A DNA stretch of 64,000 nt from NCBI GenBank assembly GCA_963920575.1, contig OY986967.1:9294061-9358060 (forward strand), written 5' to 3'. This document shows positions 58,147 through 64,000 of this stretch, one piece after another. The notes beneath the pieces are model-generated. The model searched no databases, was not told where the DNA came from, and saw only the letters and a list, made by a program, of their open reading frames with translations. A program made the translations under genes and the position numbers. How positions within the stretch are numbered: position 1 is the first letter of the stretch; each line of letters opens with the position of its first letter. Source of the DNA: Narthecium ossifragum (Eukaryota; Streptophyta; Magnoliopsida; Dioscoreales; Nartheciaceae).

Positions 58147-58380
58147 GACGGTCGACCGCCACATCGACCGCCAGAGCGTCCGTGCGGCTCTGTCAAAAAT
58201 AAATCTTCTCAGGGTCGATAGAAGGATCGACCGTCAGCTCCTCAAACACGTAACGTGGGTCACGGTCGATCGATCGATCGACCGTCCGTTTATTTTTTCC
58301 AAATTGCTTGGTTGACGGTCGATCGATCGATCGACCGTCTGATTTTGTTCTCAAGTCACCCGCGCCCACGGTCGATCCGA
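58147..58380. repeat. Palindrome array in the Athila 3' UTR
   Basis: Includes a 24-bp perfect palindrome at 58262-58285 and a 26-bp perfect palindrome at 58314-58339, both ACGGTC(GATC)nGACCGT in form, plus half-site dyads. It repeats the phrase GGCTCTGTCAAAAATAAA from the 5' UTR array. Confidence 0.95.
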
Positions 58381-59563
58381 CTTCATCTTCTTCCTTCCCC
58401 ATCACCGACCGCCGGCCATCTTCACCTCTCCGGCCGCTCCCCGCCCTCCAACCCACCTCCAACACCATCGCAATCTTCCCCTCTACCTCCTCCCGGCCTC
58501 TTCTCCCCCCAATTTCGTCTCTTCCAACGCCGGCGAACGTCCCCTGTTCCTACCGCCATCTCCGATCACCTCTTCCACTGCGTCCCACCGTCCCTAATCA
58601 CCTCCAGCACCTTCCTCTGGCCGTCACGACTCTTTTGCAACCTTCAAAACTCAAACTTGTAGCTCGGTTGGCCAGATTCCACCTCCGATGATCCTCCACC
58701 GCGCCGGCCATCTTCTATCCGCCTCTTGGCCCTCTGATTCTATAATTAAATCACCTAGGTGCGTTCTCAGGCCTTCTGCGATGCTTCCTTGCTCCTTACT
58801 CACCTCGATTGAAGCTCCGGCCGCCGGATTCTAACTCCGACCATCTTCCTCCGCGCCGTCCACCGTCGTTCCGCCGCCTGGCGACCACCAGTCACAGATC
58901 AGACGACGTAGATAGACTCCTTGGCCTCCTACGATGCCATCCCCACTGGTCCCATCCTCCGGCGACGACGTTTCACCGTTGATCGTCGCCGGCGAGCTCT
59001 CAGCCGTCCGTTGGCTGATGGACGAGCTCTATAGGTCTTGACCTTTAACCGGGATCATGATATGGATACTGCTAATTTGTGTGCTGTATATGGATGGTTT
59101 ACTGTAGTTTATTATTTTAATATCTATATTTTTAATCATGTGAATGAATGGTTGTACATGCTACATATTCAAGAAATACAAAGGGGATTCTGCCGAAATT
59201 TTGAACAATTCTCATGCCTTTTTACTATTATTGATATATATTTCATTCTATTCTATTTGATCTTTTGGAAAGGTATTTTTTTTATGACAGGTGGCCTTTG
59301 GCACTCATTGAGGGGCGCATGTTGCAAATCTTATATAGATCAATTAGGGGTTATTCTTCAAGTCTTTACCTATGTCTCTAACGTTTTATGGTGATTTCTA
59401 TGGTTTTATTCTTTTAATCTCTTCTAGAGACATAAATTCATTCAAGGATAACGTGTTCTTCTTATGGGCGGTGTGGTGATCGTCTTTTATGCGAGCCAAC
59501 TACTTATAGCGCGATATTTACGGTGATCTCTACCCTTTTCCTTGCTGTATTTTTCTGACTTAG

Positions 59564-59599
59564 TGTAATTGGGGACAATTACATTCAAGTTGGGGGGTT
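59564..59599 (+). other. Hairpin plus internal PPT-like tract
   Basis: Stem TGTAATT, loop GGGGAC, stem AATTACA, then CAAGTTGGGGGGTTG. The tract copies the core of the real PPT about 1.1 kb upstream of it. The same arrangement is present in E1 (14366-14399) and E2 (21648-21683). Confidence 0.7.
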
Positions 59600-60668
59600 G
59601 ATTGTAGGAATTTAATTTTTATACATCCCTTGAATTATGTCAAAAGAATGAAATTATGATATGATTTGACAAAGGTGCAGGTTTTAGAAATTTATTTTAT
59701 GGATTATTCTGAGATTTGTATGTCATATAAGGGATGGTAAATTTTACTATGCATGACACTATTTCTATACTTTAACACTTTTACCATGATTTAAGGATAA
59801 CTTGACATATCCTAATGCACATGTTCACTTCCACATGTTAAGAGGTTGATACTAGATTCTAAGCATGATACTAGGATAGATTTACAATTTTATGTCATGA
59901 CACAGAAAATACATGAACACATGCAAGTATCTGAGTATGCGAAAAAAAAAGGATCTTCAACTTAGTAACCGGGCAGTGTGCCTAGCCAGCGTGGTGTTCG
60001 GGTAAAACGGTTGAATTTTCTAAGAAAAAGTTCTGGAGCTTGATAAAGCTGTGCCTAAACAAAACTATTAAGTGTTTTGCTAAGTAACCGGGTCTCTGCG
60101 CCTCAAGAAGCGGAGAGTGCTCGCGTAAAAAGGCAAAGTGTCTGATAGTTGAGAAAAAATTATGGAAAAAAAAAACAGATATTGCTATGTGATAAGTGGA
60201 AAATATGTGCTGGGATAGGATTGTGATCTTGAATAGTTGAAGTGTTTAGATATAATTGACGCTCTGAAGCATGTGGAACCCCAATCACACACAGGAGTGT
60301 TAAAGTTGTTTTTAATCAAGATTAAATATGTTGAAGTGTTGGAAATATGTTATGACATGTTTTGATTTACTATATTTTTATGTGACTGTGAGTTGAAGGA
60401 TGTATTCATAGATATTATTTCTATTTCACGCATTAGAGTTGATGAATATTATAATTGATTTCTGATGATATATTTAAGGGATGTATAGATGTTTGTGGGT
60501 GTCATCCCTGAAAACCCTCAGGAGACTATAACTCCTCCACTGGGGTAACCCAGGGGTTTAAAGGCTTGTTGCACATGTTAAGTGCAAGCGTGAGACCTAC
60601 GAAAGTGGCTAGTTTGATTTATTGCTTTCTTTTTATATTTTCTTTGCTCGAGGACTAGCAAAGTGTAA

Positions 60669-60679
60669 GTTGGGGGGTG
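60669..60679 (+). other. Polypurine tract of the Athila element
   Basis: GTTGGGGGGTG directly before the 3' LTR start at 60680. Confidence 0.85.
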
Positions 60680-62102
60680 TGATAAGTCACTAAATGTTCA
60701 TGATTCAACCTCTTAACTTAGCTTTGTTAGGCCTAGAGTGTTTGTATTTGATAGCTTGTTAGTTGATTTCAGGTTTAATCATGCTTTGAGGAGAAATGCA
60801 AGAAATTCGGTTAATATGCTGAAATACACTGCTCTGTCGACTGTTAGCATAATATTCACCAGATATTATGCTTATCTTACAATATTCTGAAATTTGAATG
60901 ACAGCTAAGAGACATCAAGACGTACAACTTTCATGTTGAACACTTTCATAGATTCCAGATGGATTGATAGCAGTTTTGGAAAAGATGAAGATAATTAGCT
61001 GTTGGAAGACTGGTCCGTCGATGCCTGGGCGAATATTCTAGTTAAGTCCAAATATTGCAAACTCTTCGGGAGAGGACAGAGGCCTTCCAGAGCTACATCT
61101 TTTGTGTTGGACTCATTCTCAAATTCTGAACCGGTTGAGTCCAGTCGCGATTGGAAGGAGCTGTCAGGGTTGGACCAGGAATTCCGAGTTGTACTTGAGG
61201 TCTAACTTAACCCTAAAACCCTAATCCGGGAATTAAGATATAAAAAGGGTTTTGTGGCTGGAAAACGGGAGGCCTCCATAGAGAAAAATAGAGGAATTCA
61301 GATTGGAGAAGAAGACGGAGATGTGGTGTAGATCTCAAGCTTTTTTCATCGAATACATGGCCTTCATCCCAAAGATGAGTGGCTAATCTTCTAGATCTAG
61401 GGATCTCATGAAACTCTAGTATAACTTTCTGTATTTTCTAGTTGATTCTTGTATTCCTTTCTCATAGACATGATCTTATGGATTTGAATTTATTGATAAT
61501 AGAGTTGATGGAAGTATTTCCCTTGACGTATTTTGTGTCCTACTTGATTGTTGTGCTTGATGGTAGAGTTCCATAAGATGGTTTTCATGTGGTTTTTGAT
61601 ATGCTTTTGAGATAATCTATGCTAAGTAAAGATAGATTGTACTCAGGTTAAGTCCGAAGACAATCTATGCTACACGAAGATAGGTTATGCCTTAGGTAGT
61701 CATCAACTTTCTTTTAGGGTTTCATGTGAGCTTAAGAAGCCATGATTCCATAATGTCTAGAGAAGAAGCAAGATGATAATTAGAGAATACAGGAAGTGAA
61801 GCTAGAGTGGATTGAGGGTTCCCTAGGTTGTTTCTCTCATTGATCTATTTCAACCTCTTTAATTGCTTTCGTAATTAGTTTTAATTAATTAGTTTCCAAA
61901 ATCCAAATCAACCTTTCATTGCTTTAGGATTAGAGTTTTGAGTTTCAATTTCACCTTCGTTATTCAAGTCAAAGTTTTCCCTGAGGATCGACCCCGTATT
62001 TCATCATTATACTATCGTTTGAATTTAATATTGAAATAAGGGTTTATAAATTTCTAAATTGCGTTTTGTGTACGATTTAACGACACCGTTCGTGAGCGAT
62101 CA
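60680..62102 (+). repeat. 3' LTR of the Athila element
   Basis: 1423 bp, partner of 50291-51724; TATA box at 61239-61246; followed by the TSD CGGTC. Confidence 0.95.
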
Positions 62103-62145
62103 CGGTCTACAACAAGCTACAGGGGTAAAGGGACAGGTCCTCTCA

Positions 62146-62160
62146 TCCTAATACCCTTAA
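62146..62160 (-). other. Polypurine tract region of the Tekay element
   Basis: Minus strand AAGGGTATTAGGA directly before the LTR start TGAGAGGACC. Just upstream is AATCTCGGGACGAGATT, a near-palindrome that is common at this position in Tekay-type elements. Confidence 0.6.
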
Positions 62161-62219
62161 AGGAAATCTCGTCCCGAGATTCGATAAAGGTAGGGTTCGG
62201 AAACAACAAAACAGCTGCA

Positions 62220-64000
62220 CTAGAAGACGTGAAAAGAGGTACCTTGAGAAGAAAACAGCTGCAGAAACTCCTGCCGCATGCACGCCTCGCGCTCCCAGGT
62301 CACCTCCTCGGTGCCACTGTGCCTCCATAGTATCTTGACCAAGGGAATCGTCTTGCCTCGCAAGACCGGATCCCTCCGGTCAAGTACCCGAACCGGCTGC
62401 TCAACAAAGCTCGTGTCTGCCTCAAGCTCAGTGTCATCCACCCTGATGACATGAGACGGGTCTGGGTGATACTTCCTCAGCATCGATACGTGGAAAGTCG
62501 GGTGCACAGCAGACATGTGCTGAGGAAGATCCAGGCGGTAAGCTACCTCACCGACCCTCTCTAGGATCTCGAACGGCCCGACGAACCTCGGCGCCAACTT
62601 GTCACCTGTGCCAAACCTGACGGATCCTCTGTACGGCGATGCTCGCAAGAACACTTGGTTGCCGACTACAAACTCTAACGGTCATCGCCTCTGATCTGCA
62701 TAACGCTTCTGCCGGCTCTGAGCCGTCAGAAGTCTCTGCCTGATCTGCACTAACCTCTCTGACGACCGCCTGACGATGTCTGGACCGGTGAGTGAAGCCT
62801 CTCCAACCTCTGTCCACCATACTGGGGAACGACACAGCCTACCGTATAACGCCTCGAAAGGTGCTACTCCAAGACTCTACTGGTAGCTGTTATTGTAGGC
62901 GAACTCCACCAAGGGAACGTGCTCCTCCCAGCTGCCTCCTGCGTCGAGCACACATCCTCTCAGCATGTCCTCCAAGATCTGGATCGTCCGCTCTGACTGC
63001 CCGTCTGTCTGCGGATGGAAAGCCGTACTGAAAGTCAGGAGTGTGCCAACTGCCTCCTGAAAGCCTCGCCAGAACCTGCTGGTGAACCTGGGGTCACGGT
63101 CTGACACGATAGAAACTGAAACTCCGTGTAGTCTGACCACCTCTCTGACGTACAAGCTGCCCAACCTGTCCGTCGAGTCTGTCGTCCGCATAGGCAGGAA
63201 GTGCACCGATTTGGTCAATCGATCAACGATGACCCAAATCGCGTCATTCCCCCTAGGAGATCTCGGTAGCCTGGTCACGAAGTCTATCGTGATGTGCTCC
63301 CACTTCCACTCAGTTAGTGGAAGTGGCTGAAGTAACCCCGGAGTCCGCTGGTGCTCTGGCTTGACCTTCTGACAGGTAAGGCAGCGCGATACGAACTCCA
63401 TCACTGCCCTCTTCATCCCGCGCCACCAGAACTGTCGCCGAAGATCCTGGTACATCTTGGTGCCGCCGGGATGAACTGTAAAGCGAGAGTGGTGGAACTC
63501 TCGTAGGACGTCATCTCGAAGAACAGGATCTGCTGGGACTACTTCTCTGCCTCGGAACCGTAGCCCTCCGTCTGGCGATACTGTCCAGTCCTCGTCCGCG
63601 CCCACCGTGCCCGTCGATGTGCGCAACTCCTCGAGCTCTGCGTCACTGCGCTGTGCCTCTAACACTTTGGCTAGAACCACTGGCATGCTCTGCACTGTGT
63701 AGAGGAAGCTGCTGGATCTCTGATCCTCAAACTCGAGCCCCAACTGGCCCGCCGTCTCTAGAGCCTACCACTGCCACGCTGACAACCCTGCAACTGCTGC
63801 TCTGGTGTCTCTCACCTGTCAGCTCAGCGCGTTTCCTACGACGTTTGCCTTACCATGATGGTAATACAACACAAAGTCGTAGTCCTCCAGTAGCTCCATC
63901 CAGCGTCGCTGCCTCAGGTTGAGGTCACGTTGGGTGAAAACGTGCCTCAAACTCTTATGGTCCGAGAAGACAGAAAACTTCTCGCCATAGAAATAATGAC
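62220..64000 (-). pseudogene. Tekay-type pol: RNase H end, integrase and chromodomain-like tail
   Basis: One minus-strand frame from the right edge to 62220. The order is RNase H end ([20 protein letters not shown] near 63960-63900), integrase zinc finger (CLTCQKVKPEHQ), DDE core (HITIDFVTRLP, SIVSDRDPRF, HPQTDGQSERT), a [14 protein letters not shown] block, and the tail [19 protein letters not shown], which is chromodomain-like. Stops at 63819-63821, 63765-63767, 62877-62879 and 62682-62684 break it, so the copy is dead, although its frame is otherwise intact. It ends about 75 bp before the 3' LTR. Confidence 0.9.

Larger units (their letters stand above)
57949..60664 (+). other. Long 3' UTR of the Athila element
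   Basis: 2.7 kb with no env-like ORF that I can recognise. In order: the box GAGCGAAAGACGTAAAATTACG shared with E1/E2, a palindrome array (58147-58380), a GC-rich block (58380-59040) shared with E1/E2, an AT-rich part, a hairpin next to a PPT-like tract (59564-59599), two copies of an AGTAACCGGG...GTAAAA segment (about 59965-60015 and 60082-60130), and a block ending CTCGAGGACTAGCAAAGTG. Confidence 0.65.
50291..62102 (+). mobile_element. Full-length Athila element
   Basis: An 11,812-bp element with LTRs 50291-51724 and 60680-62102, tRNA-Asp PBS, gag-pol, a long 3' UTR, PPT and a perfect duplication CGGTC (50286-50290 and 62103-62107). It sits in the 3' LTR of the Tekay element. The two LTRs are nearly identical apart from one deletion of about 12 bp (near 61026) and scattered changes, so the insertion is young relative to everything around it. 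One premature TAG is the only coding break found. Confidence 0.95.
47843..62145 (-). repeat. 3' LTR of the Tekay element (LTR D), split by the Athila element
   Basis: Minus ends TGAGAGGACC...GGGTGCGACA. After removing the Athila element and one TSD it is about 2486 bp. It has a GA-rich tract (about 49866-50000) and a small palindrome pair CCGATCGATCGC / GCGATAGATCGC (50085-50113, 20 bp apart). It carries a 145-bp tandem duplication at 48594. Confidence 0.85.
47843..64000 (-). mobile_element. Tekay-type chromovirus, 3' half, running off the right edge
   Basis: Minus-oriented element: pol at the right, 3' LTR at the left (47843-62145, with the Athila element inside). The left flank TCCCA (47838-47842) should be its TSD; the partner is outside the window. 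The integrase ends in a chromodomain-like tail, which places it in the Tekay group and names the family of solo LTRs A, B, C, F, G and J. Confidence 0.85.

Noticed and set aside
58255..58691. Ser/Pro-rich ORFs in the Athila 3' UTR as an env gene
   Set aside because: No signal peptide, transmembrane segment or conserved frame; E1 and E2 do not keep the frame. The openness comes from GC-rich, C-biased composition.
36..64000. A CRISPR-like system suggested by regularly spaced palindromes
   Set aside because: The units are inside LTRs and UTRs of plant retroelements, the links between them are themselves repeated rather than unique spacers, and no cas-like gene exists.

Overview
This window is repeat-dense plant nuclear DNA, most likely heterochromatin of a large angiosperm genome. 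I found no convincing host gene, tRNA, rRNA, CRISPR array or bacterial-type feature. Almost all of it is LTR retrotransposon DNA nested inside other LTR retrotransposon DNA, plus one LINE, one MITE and one hAT-like end. The plant assignment rests on plant-specific lineages: Athila-type Ty3/gypsy with a tRNA-Asp primer site, Tekay-type chromoviruses, a Sirevirus-like copia element and a Tork-like copia fragment. Species cannot be named from the sequence.

Layout. (1) 1-4770: a minus-strand Ty3/gypsy element (gag, PBS, 5' LTR) whose LTR is split by solo LTR A (TSD AGTAC); then a PIF/Harbinger-like MITE (4775-5603, TSD TTA) and unassigned DNA to 6943. (2) 6944-11630: plus-strand solo LTR C, split by minus-strand solo LTR B (TSD GTACG). 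(3) 11836-18160: E1, a minus-strand non-autonomous Athila-derived element, cut by another LTR that runs into a 200-N gap (18470-18669). (4) 18670-26412: a minus-strand LINE interrupted by E2 (19130-25462, TSD TGCAT), a complete non-autonomous relative of E1 with an open ORF. (5) 26413-28532: LTR, hAT-like and copia debris. (6) 28533 to the right edge: the main nest. An Athila-like element (5' LTR L, gag at 46454-47842) is split by a Sirevirus-like copia element (29900-46039). That element holds solo LTRs F and J; F holds H, which holds G; J holds K. The gag of the L element is broken at 47842 by a Tekay element (47843 to beyond 64000, minus strand). The 3' LTR of the Tekay element holds a full-length Athila element (50291-62102, TSD CGGTC), the best-preserved element here, with one premature TAG in pol.

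Insertion order can be read from the nesting and from target-site duplications, most of which are perfect 5-mers. Eight LTRs are solo, so LTR-LTR recombination has been frequent.

The most unusual signal is a set of short palindrome arrays with the core GATCGATC or GGTCGA/TCGACC. They occur in the U3, R/U5 or UTRs of nearly every LTR element here, across at least three lineages (Tekay, Athila-like, Sirevirus). Each copy has its own uniform flanking 'dialect', for example AAGATCGATCTT, GGATCGATCC, CCGATCGATCGG or ACGGTCGATCGACCGT. Units of the GATCGATC class are spaced about 21-23 bp. Even related LTRs at the same structural position (H, K, L) carry different dialects. I know of no described system that explains this, and it is the main item for follow-up.
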